DNA from: Acidobacteriota bacterium
GTDB lineage: Bacteria; Acidobacteriota; Terriglobia; Terriglobales; SCQP01
Assembly (NCBI GenBank): GCA_027315185.1
Contig: DAHUYO010000014.1
Location: forward strand, 268-54,217
Direction of reading: 5' to 3'
DNA: 53,950 nucleotides
Positions 9,256 through 16,169 of this stretch are shown here, in pieces. Each line of letters starts with the position of its first letter. The stretch's first letter is position 1. The notes under the pieces are model-generated. The model worked only from the letters and a program-made list of their open reading frames with translations. It made no database searches and was not told where the DNA came from. The position numbers and the translations under genes are program-made.

Positions 9256-9906
9256 TTACCCGCGGCTGGCGCCGCGCACCGGCGCGGAGCCGTCGGCGGG
9301 GTGCTCCGCCAGCTCGTCACGCAACAGTTTCCCCGCCGCAAAGCAAAGGTCGTCAAAAATGCGGGCTCCGAAGAGGCCCTGAGCGCCCGCCTCCCGCGCC
9401 AGAACCGGGACCTGCCGGCGCAGCCGGCGGTACGCCGACAACATGGCGGGAACGCCCGGCCGGCCGCTGGCGACGAAAGCGTTGCAAAGCTCGCGCAGAA
9501 CACCCTCGACCGTCCCGCCATGAATATGCGCATCCACACCGTTGAGGTCGCTGAGAGATTTCTGTAAGCGGCGCGGCCGGGTTTCGAACACAAACCAGCC
9601 CCCGTGCCGCCCGGAGGCCCTGGCGACCGCCATGCCCAGCTCGAACGGCATATTGAACCGCGGGGTGCGCGGGCGCGAACGGTCAAGCTGTACACGGGAC
9701 AGATCGTGGACGGAGTACGCACAGGAGTCGAGCAGCCCCAGAATTCGCCCCAGGCGCTGCTTGCCTCCCGGAAGGCCCAGCGTCACCCGCGGCCGCAACC
9801 CTAGGCCGCTAAGGCCCACAATGTAGGCCAGATACAGCCGCGCGAAAGCGCCGTCGTAGGGAATGTTGAGGAATACCGCGCGACTATTTCGCTCTCCGCC
9901 GCGCAA
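9256..9906 (-). CDS. Conserved hypothetical protein, possible TIR/deoxyribosyltransferase-like fold
   Basis: A 216-residue soluble protein of a family I recognise only by pattern: AVFLNIPYDGAF near the N-terminus, CAYSVHDLSRVQLD in the middle, then RFNMPFELGMAVA, KSLSDLNGVDAHIHGG and a variable tail. The Rossmann-like beginning and the glutamate in PFELG recall nucleoside deoxyribosyltransferase or TIR-type NAD-processing folds, but that is inference; no function is established by this sequence. The start is a TTG at 9906 with a purine-rich GGGAGAAGG upstream. It overlaps the small gene at 9884-10078 by 23 bases, so the two look translationally coupled. The pair lies between two ADOP tails. 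Confidence 0.6.
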   Translation of the reverse strand: MRGGERNSRAVFLNIPYDGAFARLYLAYIVGLSGLGLRPRVTLGLPGGKQRLGRILGLLDSCAYSVHDLSRVQLDRSRPRTPRFNMPFELGMAVARASGRHGGWFVFETRPRRLQKSLSDLNGVDAHIHGGTVEGVLRELCNAFVASGRPGVPAMLSAYRRLRRQVPVLAREAGAQGLFGARIFDDLCFAAGKLLRDELAEHPADGSAPVRGASRG

Positions 9907-10078
9907 GCGCCTTCTCCCTCAGCGGCGACCCCGCCACACGGCCATGCGCGCGAGCGGGCTGGGCCGGCGTGCGGGAAACGATCTTCTTGATGGCACGCTG
10001 CCGGACTTTGGAAATTCCGAGCCGGTCGCCCCATTCTGCGAGCGTCTCCATCGGGAAGTCGAGTCGGACCCGCGTCAC
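9884..10078 (-). CDS. Small basic protein coupled to the 9256-9906 gene
   Basis: A 64-residue, Arg/Ala-rich protein beginning at a GTG (10078) with VRLDFPMETLAEWGDRLGI and ending in a basic tail. The part WGDRLGISKVRQRAIKKIV could be a short helix-turn-helix-like segment, but this is a guess. Its end overlaps the start of the downstream gene, which suggests a two-gene unit in which this one might be a regulator or antitoxin-like partner. I do not recognise the family. Confidence 0.45.
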   Translation of the reverse strand: MTRVRLDFPMETLAEWGDRLGISKVRQRAIKKIVSRTPAQPARAHGRVAGSPLREKALARRRAK

Positions 10079-10103
10079 ATGGCTATTTTAGTCCACCGCC
10101 AGG

Positions 10104-10151
10104 TTGCCCGCGCTGCGCGTGGACCCCATGGACGCCTTGCGGTACGAGTAA
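10104..10151 (+). pseudogene. Tail fragment of a second ADOP permease gene
   Basis: Sixteen codons including the stop read LPALRVDPMDALRYE, the same C-terminal signature as the ADOP pseudogene ending at 9242. The two copies differ mainly at silent positions (GAT/GAC, CGC/CGG, TAG/TAA), so this is the end of a paralogue, not a fresh duplication. Everything upstream of it has been replaced by the two-gene cassette. Confidence 0.7.
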
Positions 10152-10268
10152 GCCGCCGCGGCGGCGCCGGCGGCGGGCGCCGCGCGCGGGCGCGGAGCGG
10201 TTGGCGGCCGGCGCGGCGGCTGAGCTCGTTCAGAATGATGCGTGACACTCGAAAGGCAGAGTGAACGC

Positions 10269-11282
10269 ATGCAAACACAATGGGTCCCCGAGGCGCGCCA
10301 GCTGGCGCGCCTCGGGGAGAAGCGCGAACCGAGCCGGGCGGCCCGCACCCGGTTGGCCTGGCTGGAATGGCACCGCGCGCACGGCGGCAACGCGGCGTTG
10401 ACCTGCAGGCATTTCGGCATCAGCCGCCAGACCTTCTACCGCTGGCGCCGGCGCTTTCGGGGCGGCGAACTGGGCCAGCTCGAGGACCGCTCGCACCGGC
10501 CGCGGCGCCGCCGCCAGCCCACCTGGACGGCGGCGCAGGCCCAGGCCGTGCTGGTCCTCCGCCGGCAATACCCCCGCTGGGGCAAGGACAAACTCGCCGT
10601 CCTGCTGGCCCGCCAGGGCGCCCACCTGTCGGTCTCGATGGTCGGCCGCATCCTGGCGCAGGCCAAGGCCAGCCGCCGGCTGCTGGAACCACGCCGCACC
10701 GGCGTCAGCGCCTCCCGCCGCCGCCCCCGCCCGCGCCCCTGGGCCGTGCGCAAGCCCAACGATTACGCCCCTTCCCGCCCCGGCGACCTGGTCCAGGTCG
10801 ATACCCTCGATCTCCGCCCGCTGCCCGGCCTGGTCCTCAAACAGTTCACCGCCCGCGATGTCGTTTCCCGCTGGGACGTGCTCGAAGCCCGCTCCCGCGC
10901 CACCTCCACCTCCGCCGCCGAGTTCCTCTCCACCCTCCAGGCACGCATGCCCTTCCCCGTCCGCGCCGTCCAGGTGGATGGCGGCAGCGAGTTCGCCGCC
11001 GACTTCGAGCACGCCTGCCAGTCCCTCGGCCTCCGCCTGTTCGTCCTTCCCCCCCGCTCGCCCAAGCTCAACGGCCACGTCGAACGCGCCAACCGCACCC
11101 ACACCGAGGAGTTCCATGAGATCACCCCCTGCGACTGGCGCCTGCCCGCTCTCAACCGCGATCTCCGCCTCTGGGAGCGCACCTACAACACCGTCCGCCC
11201 TCACCAGGCCCTCGGCTACCGCACCCCGCTGGAGTTCCTCCAGGAACTCCAGCGGGGTGCGCCTCCCTCAACAGAGGTGTAA
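10269..11282 (+). CDS. IS481-family-like transposase (DDE, rve integrase core)
   Basis: A 337-residue transposase. An N-terminal helix-turn-helix is seen as HFGISRQTFYRWRRRF (about residues 55-70), followed by an Arg/Pro-rich linker. The DDE core has the first Asp in LVQVDTLDL, the second in VQVDGGSEF and the Glu in LNGHVERANRTHTEEF, then YNTVRPHQALGYRTP as in IS481/IS3 relatives. I start it at the ATG at 10269, just inside the left repeat. No frameshift is seen, so the enzyme may be active. The codons for its C-terminus form a large palindrome (11221-11260). Confidence 0.9.
   Translation: MQTQWVPEARQLARLGEKREPSRAARTRLAWLEWHRAHGGNAALTCRHFGISRQTFYRWRRRFRGGELGQLEDRSHRPRRRRQPTWTAAQAQAVLVLRRQYPRWGKDKLAVLLARQGAHLSVSMVGRILAQAKASRRLLEPRRTGVSASRRRPRPRPWAVRKPNDYAPSRPGDLVQVDTLDLRPLPGLVLKQFTARDVVSRWDVLEARSRATSTSAAEFLSTLQARMPFPVRAVQVDGGSEFAADFEHACQSLGLRLFVLPPRSPKLNGHVERANRTHTEEFHEITPCDWRLPALNRDLRLWERTYNTVRPHQALGYRTPLEFLQELQRGAPPSTEV
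11221..11260. repeat. Near-perfect 40-bp palindrome inside the transposase gene
   Basis: The arm GCACCCCGCTGGAGTTCCT is followed by CC and then its exact reverse complement, giving a 19-bp stem with a 2-nt loop. It encodes the residues TPLEFLQELQRG while also being palindromic. It ends 17 bases before the right terminal repeat. Confidence 0.95.
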
Positions 11283-11308
11283 CGCATCCACTGGACGAGT
11301 ACAGCGGC

Positions 11309-11337
11309 TTGCGGCGCCGATGTGTACATCGTATACT
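11309..11337 (+). promoter_or_regulatory. Candidate sigma-70-type promoter for tetR-lnt
   Basis: TTGCGG (11309-11314) and TATACT (11332-11337) are spaced by 17 bp. The ATG of the TetR gene comes 7 bases after the -10 box, so the transcript would be leaderless or nearly so. CGTATAC occurs at 11330-11336 and again at 11356-11362 inside GGCGTATACGCC, which could be the TetR operator. Confidence 0.5.
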
Positions 11338-11344
11338 CGCTCCC

Positions 11345-11947
11345 ATGGCCTACGGCGTATACGCCGCGGCATCGGCGAGCACGGCGCAGCGAATCCAAGC
11401 CGCGGCGGGGAGGCTGCTGGACCGCCGCGGGGCGGAGGCGGTGACGATGCGGCGGGTGGCCGAGGCGGTGGGCATCACCCCCATGGCGCTGTACCGGCAT
11501 TTCGCCAACCGCGCGGCGCTGCTGAACGCCCTGGCCGACGCCGGCTTCGAGGAACTGACCGAACGGCTCGGCGCCGCGCGGCTCCCGGCCGCGCCGGAGC
11601 GGCGGTTGATGAAGATTCTGGATCTGTTTTTGGATTTCGCCCTGGAGCGGCCGCGGCTGTTCGAGCTGATGTTTTTGACGCGGCGGCCGGGGGCGAGGCA
11701 ATTCCCCGGCGATTTTCGCGCCGGCAAATCGCCGACGGCGCGATTCTCCGCCGCCGCGCTGGAGGAAGGCATGCGGCAAGGCGCGTTCCGCAAGGACGAC
11801 GTCTGGGAGATCGTGTTCGCCACCGGGGCGATGCTGCAAGGACTGGTGATGCTGTATCTGACCGGGCGGTTCGCGGTCTCCGAGCCGGAGTTCCGCGCCC
11901 TCTGCCGGCGGGCGATCCGGAGGTATCTAAATGGCATTCGGGCATAG
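11345..11947 (+). CDS. TetR/AcrR family transcriptional regulator
   Basis: A 200-residue TetR-type repressor. The N-terminal DNA-binding domain shows AAGRLLDRRGAEAVTMRRVA then EAVGITPMALYRHFANRAAL, the classic TetR helix-turn-helix; the C-terminal ~140 residues are a ligand-binding helical domain. I start it at the ATG at 11345, just after a candidate promoter. It overlaps the start of the next gene by 17 bases, so it is likely cotranscribed and coupled with the N-acyltransferase gene. Self-regulation through nearby CGTATAC palindromes is plausible; the effector is unknown. Confidence 0.88.
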   Translation: MAYGVYAAASASTAQRIQAAAGRLLDRRGAEAVTMRRVAEAVGITPMALYRHFANRAALLNALADAGFEELTERLGAARLPAAPERRLMKILDLFLDFALERPRLFELMFLTRRPGARQFPGDFRAGKSPTARFSAAALEEGMRQGAFRKDDVWEIVFATGAMLQGLVMLYLTGRFAVSEPEFRALCRRAIRRYLNGIRA

Positions 11948-13442
11948 AACGCGCGCGGCGGCGGCCTTGCTGGCGCTCGGCGCCACGGCGGCGCTGGTGT
12001 ATTGGGGCAACGGGCTGATGCCGTTGTGGCCGCTGATGTGGTTCGCCCCCCTGCCGGTTCTGTGGTTCGCCTTGCGGCGGCCGGCGTGGCAGGCGGCGCT
12101 GGTGGCGGCGGCGGCGTGGATGCTGGGCGGCTTGAACCTTTGGGGTTACTTGGTGTGGGTGCTGGGCGCGCCGCCGTTGGCATGGTTCTTGGATTTTGGC
12201 TGCGCGGCGGTCGCCTTTGCCCTCGGCGTGCTAATAACGCGGGCGCTGGCGCGGCGCGGCGCAATGTGGGCCGCGTGGCTGGCCCTGCCGGCGGCGTGGG
12301 TCAGCTTCGAGTTTGGCCGCAGCCTCCTATGGAGCAATGGCTCGGCAGCGAGCATCGCCTATTCGCAGCTCAACTTTTTGCCCTTTTTGCAAACGGCCTC
12401 CCTGGCCGGGCCGTGGGGCATGTCGTTCGTGCTAATGCTATTTCCCACGGGCCTGGCGCTGGGCGGCGAAGCATGGCGCAGGAATCGGGGCCAGGCGCGG
12501 CGGATGCTGGGCGCGACGCTGGGCGTGGTGGCGGCTTTGCTCATTTTTGGCGCGCTGCGGCTGGCGTCGCCGCAGCCGGGGCCGCGGGTCCAAGTGGGGC
12601 TGATCGCCTCCGATGCGAATGGCGGCGCGCAGGTCGAGCCGGCGGGCGCGGCGACCGCCGCGCTGCTGCAGACCTATGCGGGACACGCGCGGCGGCTGAT
12701 CGCGCAAGGCGCGCGGGTGGTGGTGATGCCGGAACATGTCGGCGTGGTGCGCGACGGCGGCGTGGCCGCGGCCAACGTGATTTTCCAGCCGATCGCCAAC
12801 CAGTCGGGCGCGGTGTTGGTGCTGGGCGTGGCGCGGCGACGCGCCAAGATGGCGCACAACCAGGCCAGAATCTATGCACCGCGCGTGCCGGTGCGCACCT
12901 ACGCGAAAGAGCATTTGCTTTATCCGTATGAAGCCGAGCGGTTCACGCCGGGCCGGACGCGCACCATGCTGGCGCCTCCGGGCGGCGGCCGGGAACGGTG
13001 GGGCGTGGCCATTTGCAAGGATTTGGACTTCACCAATCCGGCGCGCGCCTACGGCCGCGCCGGGGTGGGGTTGCTGCTGGCGCCGGCATGGGACTTCACC
13101 GTGGACCGCTTCTGGCACGGGCACATCGCGGTGATGCGGGCGGTCGAGGACGGCTTTGGCCTGGCGCGGGCGGCGCGCCGCGGCTATTTGACCGTGGCCG
13201 ATGATCGCGGGCGCATCTTGGCCGAGCGGCGCTCCAGCGCCGAACCGTTCACCACGCTGCTGGCGGACGTCCCGACGGGGCACCAGTGGACGCCGTTCCT
13301 GTGGCTGGGCGACTGGTGGGGCTGGGTCTCGATGGCGCTGCTGGCCTTGCTCGTCGCGCGGCTGGTCACGCTGCGCTGCGGCGCCGACGCGGCCTCAAGC
13401 GAGCTGCCGGCGGAAACTTCGCGCGCGCCAAGCACCCGCTAA
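11931..13442 (+). CDS. Apolipoprotein N-acyltransferase family protein (nitrilase fold)
   Basis: A 503-residue protein with six to seven N-terminal membrane segments and a C-terminal carbon-nitrogen hydrolase domain, the layout of Lnt, which adds the third acyl chain to outer-membrane lipoproteins. The expected catalytic triad is visible: Glu in VVVMPEHVG, Lys in TYAKEHLLYPYE and Cys in VAICKDLDF. A last hydrophobic segment near the end anchors the C-terminus. Its overlap with a TetR gene is unusual for a housekeeping lnt, so it may be a regulated paralogue. Sequence alone does not separate Lnt from other membrane-anchored nitrilases. Confidence 0.82.
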   Translation: MAFGHRTRAAAALLALGATAALVYWGNGLMPLWPLMWFAPLPVLWFALRRPAWQAALVAAAAWMLGGLNLWGYLVWVLGAPPLAWFLDFGCAAVAFALGVLITRALARRGAMWAAWLALPAAWVSFEFGRSLLWSNGSAASIAYSQLNFLPFLQTASLAGPWGMSFVLMLFPTGLALGGEAWRRNRGQARRMLGATLGVVAALLIFGALRLASPQPGPRVQVGLIASDANGGAQVEPAGAATAALLQTYAGHARRLIAQGARVVVMPEHVGVVRDGGVAAANVIFQPIANQSGAVLVLGVARRRAKMAHNQARIYAPRVPVRTYAKEHLLYPYEAERFTPGRTRTMLAPPGGGRERWGVAICKDLDFTNPARAYGRAGVGLLLAPAWDFTVDRFWHGHIAVMRAVEDGFGLARAARRGYLTVADDRGRILAERRSSAEPFTTLLADVPTGHQWTPFLWLGDWWGWVSMALLALLVARLVTLRCGADAASSELPAETSRAPSTR

Positions 13443-13507
13443 GGGCGGCGGCGCTGACGAACACACCCTTCCTCGGCAGGCCCGGCGTGGAATTGGCTTC
13501 CGTTCCG

Positions 13508-13522
13508 GGCGAAGCCTTCGCC
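13508..13522. terminator. Candidate bidirectional hairpin between convergent genes
   Basis: GGCGAAG-C-CTTCGCC is a 7-bp perfect stem located between the convergent ends of the N-acyltransferase and the small membrane protein. There is no U-tract, so termination is only suggested by position. Confidence 0.3.
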
Positions 13523-13609
13523 GGACCTGCGCTCCCAACGCGCGGCTCGACCGTCGGCGCCCAACGGAGGCCACACGGCGGGCGGTTGAGCCGCGCGTTC
13601 CCAAGCCGG

Positions 13610-13846
13610 CTAGGCCGCTTTATGGGCCGCCGGGTTTCCCGCCGCGGGGTGATGGGTACGGATGCCCAAGACGTGCCACGCGGGGCAGAAGCCGACCGCA
13701 CCGGTCACGACGCCGATTGCGCCAACAATCCACGCCGCCCAAGCCCAGCCGCCCGTCAGAACGCCGAATGCGGCCAAAGCCAGCAGCACCAATCCGCCGA
13801 CGACTCGGATCATCATTTCCGTATTGCTTTCATTTCGCCAGGCCAT
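13610..13846 (-). CDS. Small two-helix membrane protein, YgaP-like transmembrane domain
   Basis: A 78-residue protein with MAWRNESNTEMMIRVVGG at the N-terminus, two closely spaced hydrophobic segments and GFCPAWHVLGI after them. This matches the inner-membrane DUF2892/YgaP transmembrane domain, in which NxE/D-R-x-x-R-x-x-x-G and a C-P-x-Y/W element are typical. The ATG at 13846 is preceded by GGGAGG at a good distance. Function unknown; some homologues are fused to rhodanese domains, which this one lacks. Confidence 0.75.
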   Translation of the reverse strand: MAWRNESNTEMMIRVVGGLVLLALAAFGVLTGGWAWAAWIVGAIGVVTGAVGFCPAWHVLGIRTHHPAAGNPAAHKAA

Positions 13847-14068
13847 ACATACCTCCCTGCCGAAGCGTTTTCCTTCGACCAAGGGATGAGCACGCGGGGG
13901 GCCAATGGCCGGCCCCCCGGCGCAACGATCTTGCGACTCCGCCCTGCGACTCACCGTCCTGCGACCCAATGGACGCGCGCGGACCCCAGCGCGCCTGCGG
14001 CTGGCCGTCCCGCGCGGGGAAAAGCACCCCGGAGTTGGGCGCGAGGACCCAGGCGCGGGGCTACTCGG

Positions 14069-14278
14069 CTACTCCTCTTGTTCGCTCAATTCGTCGCGCA
14101 GCGGGCGGGGGCGGCGCTGCTTGCTTTCCACGCGGCGCGTGGCGGGCGGCGCGCCATGCATACGGCTCCGGCGGCGCTGCTCCGCGGCGATTGCGGCGGC
14201 GGTCGGAGCCGGCCCGCCCTGCGGCGACGCCGGAGCGCCCGGCGTGGGCTTCATGCGTGATCTGCTTTTGCCCGCCAT
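14069..14278 (-). CDS. Small basic hypothetical protein
   Basis: A 69-residue frame starting MAGKSRSRMKPTPGAPASPQ and ending PLRDELSEQEE. It is Arg/Pro/Ala-rich and likely disordered. The acidic, orderly C-terminus and sensible start argue for a real gene, but the region is so GC-rich that a chance frame cannot be excluded. No family recognised. Confidence 0.35.
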   Translation of the reverse strand: MAGKSRSRMKPTPGAPASPQGGPAPTAAAIAAEQRRRSRMHGAPPATRRVESKQRRPRPLRDELSEQEE

Positions 14279-14431
14279 GCCACCAGCGTAGAGCCGGCTC
14301 GCGCTGCGTGGAAGAGCCGATTCCGGAGCGCCAACCAGTGGTCACGCTGGGAGCTGTGCCCCGAATTTGTGTTAAGCCCCCATAAATGGGGGTAAGCGCT
14401 TGGTTGGGCGACCAATTTTGAACACCCTCCA

Positions 14432-14460
14432 TTGGACCCGCGAACGTATAAAGATTAAAT
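14432..14460 (+). promoter_or_regulatory. Candidate sigma-70-type promoter
   Basis: TTGGAC (14432-14437) and TTAAAT (14455-14460) are separated by 17 bp in a locally AT-rich patch. It stands 23 bases before the ATG of the gene at 14484 and just ahead of its GGAGG. Confidence 0.45.
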
Positions 14461-14483
14461 CTGGCCTAAAAATGGAGGTTTCC

Positions 14484-14795
14484 ATGCAGGACGATTCCGA
14501 GGCGCAGGCTGATGACAACGTCAGGCAGGTGTTTGACACCTGGCGCAGTAAAATCGCCGGCGGAAGCGCCAATGGGCGCGCTCCGTTGCTGGTTTGGGCA
14601 GCGCTGCATCCCGACTTTCAATACCTGCTGGAGCTCGCGTTTCGGTACGAAGATGCCCGCCGCCTGGCAAGCGATCGGCGCGAATGCGGGCTGCTGACTG
14701 CGAAAGACGTGGAACAGGAGGAGCGGGCGGGGCTTCTGTTCATGACCGCCTATTGGTGCTTCATGGAGGCGCATCCCGATCAAATGGAACATTAG
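14484..14795 (+). CDS. Hypothetical protein (103 aa)
   Basis: A soluble, acidic 103-residue protein beginning MQDDSEAQADDNVRQVFDTW. Helical-looking segments around QYLLELAFRYEDARRLASDR and FMTAYWCFMEAHPDQ follow. The ATG at 14484 has a GGAGG six bases upstream and a candidate promoter before it, so expression is likely. I do not recognise a family or function. Confidence 0.6.
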   Translation: MQDDSEAQADDNVRQVFDTWRSKIAGGSANGRAPLLVWAALHPDFQYLLELAFRYEDARRLASDRRECGLLTAKDVEQEERAGLLFMTAYWCFMEAHPDQMEH

Positions 14796-14933
14796 TTCGC
14801 CGGCTGGCGCCGGGTCGGAAGCTTGCGCGGCCAGCGCCGGATCGCGCCGCGTGCCTTCCGCTCCGCGCGCCCCGTGCCGCGCGGGGTGGGTGTTTGGTTT
14901 CGCTGCGGCCGCGCCGGGCCCCGCGCCCGGCCA

Positions 14934-14981
14934 AGCGGGACGCCCCGCCGCAGGCGGGGCTGGGGCCCGCGCCCGGCAATG
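14934..14981 (-). repeat. Dispersed palindromic repeat, family 1, copy 2
   Basis: On the minus strand it reads CATTGCCGGGCGCGGGCCCC and then AGCCCCGCCTGCGGCGGGG, ending GTCCCGCTT. It matches copy 1 almost base for base, including the flanking CATTGCCGGG, and lies between the gene ending at 14795 and the DIP1984-like gene. Confidence 0.75.
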
Positions 14982-15080
14982 GCGCCCGCCCGCCGCAGCG
15001 GTGGCGGGTGCGATATTTTGACGGGTTCGCGCGCCGCGAGGCAATGGCGAGGCGATGACAACGCATTCCAGGACACAACC

Positions 15081-15536
15081 ATGAAATTAGCAGAGGCACT
15101 GGCGGAGCGCAGTGATTGCGAGGGTCGGATTGCAGAGATTCGCAAGCGAATCGTGCGCTCCGCACGCGTCCAAGAAGGCGAGCAGCCCGCGGAGAACATC
15201 AGCGACCTGCTCGCTGAGTCGGAGCGAATGTTCGCGCGCCTGCTGGAGCTGGTCAGGGCCATCCACCGCACCATCTCGCGCACGGCGTTCGACCTCGGCC
15301 GCACGGTCGCCGACGTGATCGCGGAGCGGGATCTTATCGGCGAGCGCCGCGATTTTCTTGCCGGCATCGCCGAGGCCGCATCCACGCGGCAGGACCGCTA
15401 CTCCAAATCGGAGGTGAAGTTTGTCGCCACCCTATCCGTTGCGAACGTGCAGGCCGAAGTGGAACGGCTGGCGACGCGCTACCGCGAGCTGGACATGCGT
15501 TTGCAAGAACTCAGCTGGAACACCGAATTGGCCTGA
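15081..15536 (+). CDS. DIP1984 family protein
   Basis: A 151-residue, highly helical protein beginning MKLAEALAERSDCEGRIAEI, with VQEGEQPAENISDLL and LVRAIHRTISRTAF following. This is the pattern of the DIP1984 (septicolysin-like) family, small coiled-coil proteins often found near mobile or defence genes; their role is not settled. The ATG at 15081 has no strong ribosome site. Coiled coils likely span about residues 1-30 and 110-150. It is isolated from its neighbours. Confidence 0.75.
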   Translation: MKLAEALAERSDCEGRIAEIRKRIVRSARVQEGEQPAENISDLLAESERMFARLLELVRAIHRTISRTAFDLGRTVADVIAERDLIGERRDFLAGIAEAASTRQDRYSKSEVKFVATLSVANVQAEVERLATRYRELDMRLQELSWNTELA

Positions 15537-15947
15537 AGGCGGTTGCTGGCCTTCGCTAGCCTTTTTCGCAGCGAGCGCAGGCCCTGCCGGCGGCGAATCC
15601 GGCATGGTGGCCCCGACCCCGGCAGTCGTGCCGTTTGCACCTGGCGCACAGTCGGCACGAAAACACGGCGACATTTCCCCGGGGCGGGCCGGCGCACCGG
15701 CGTCCTCGCCGGCGGTGTTGCGGAACTCGGGTGCCGGCCGGCGGCGCGGCCGCAGCGTGCAATGGTCCGCCAGCGCCGCCGCTCTGCGCCCCGCGCCAAG
15801 AAATGAGTCGGTGCTCCCGCCCCGCCCTCGCGGAGCCGGCTTTAGCCGGTGCGCTGTGTGCGTCAGCCCGCAGCCGCCCCCGCACGGCGCAGCCGCGCTG
15901 GAGCCCGCGCTAGGAGATGAACCGGGTTTGGGGGGATCTGGCGGTTC
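15537..15947. other. Intergenic stretch without a supportable gene
   Basis: About 410 bp of GC-rich sequence between the DIP1984-like gene and tRNA-Ser. No motif-bearing frame and no member of repeat family 1 was seen. Confidence 0.45.
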
Positions 15948-16041
<94 letters not shown>

Positions 16042-16169
16042 GGCGTGCCCGGCGACCGGCTCGGGGCGCCGGGGCTCTCTCCATCATACGGGAGCGCAGC
16101 GGCGGGGTGGGCGGCGCGCTGGGAGGGGTCCAACGCCCTTGGACTCTCCTGGGCCGGCTGCCCTTACTG

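Larger units (their letters stand above)
10237..11288 (+). mobile_element. IS481-like insertion sequence (~1.05 kb)
   Basis: A single transposase gene bounded by terminal inverted repeats: GATGCGTGACAC at 10237-10248 and GTGTAACGCATC at 11277-11288 (11 of 12 match when inverted). The transposase stop codon lies inside the right repeat, as in compact IS elements. I see no obvious target-site duplication: the outer flanks are CAGAAT and CACTGG. The element sits between an ADOP tail and the TetR promoter. Confidence 0.75.

Noticed and set aside
9195-10151. ADOP tails as attachment-site direct repeats of an integrated element
   Set aside because: The two copies differ mainly at silent codon positions and no integrase lies between them, so they fit paralogous gene ends better than att sites.
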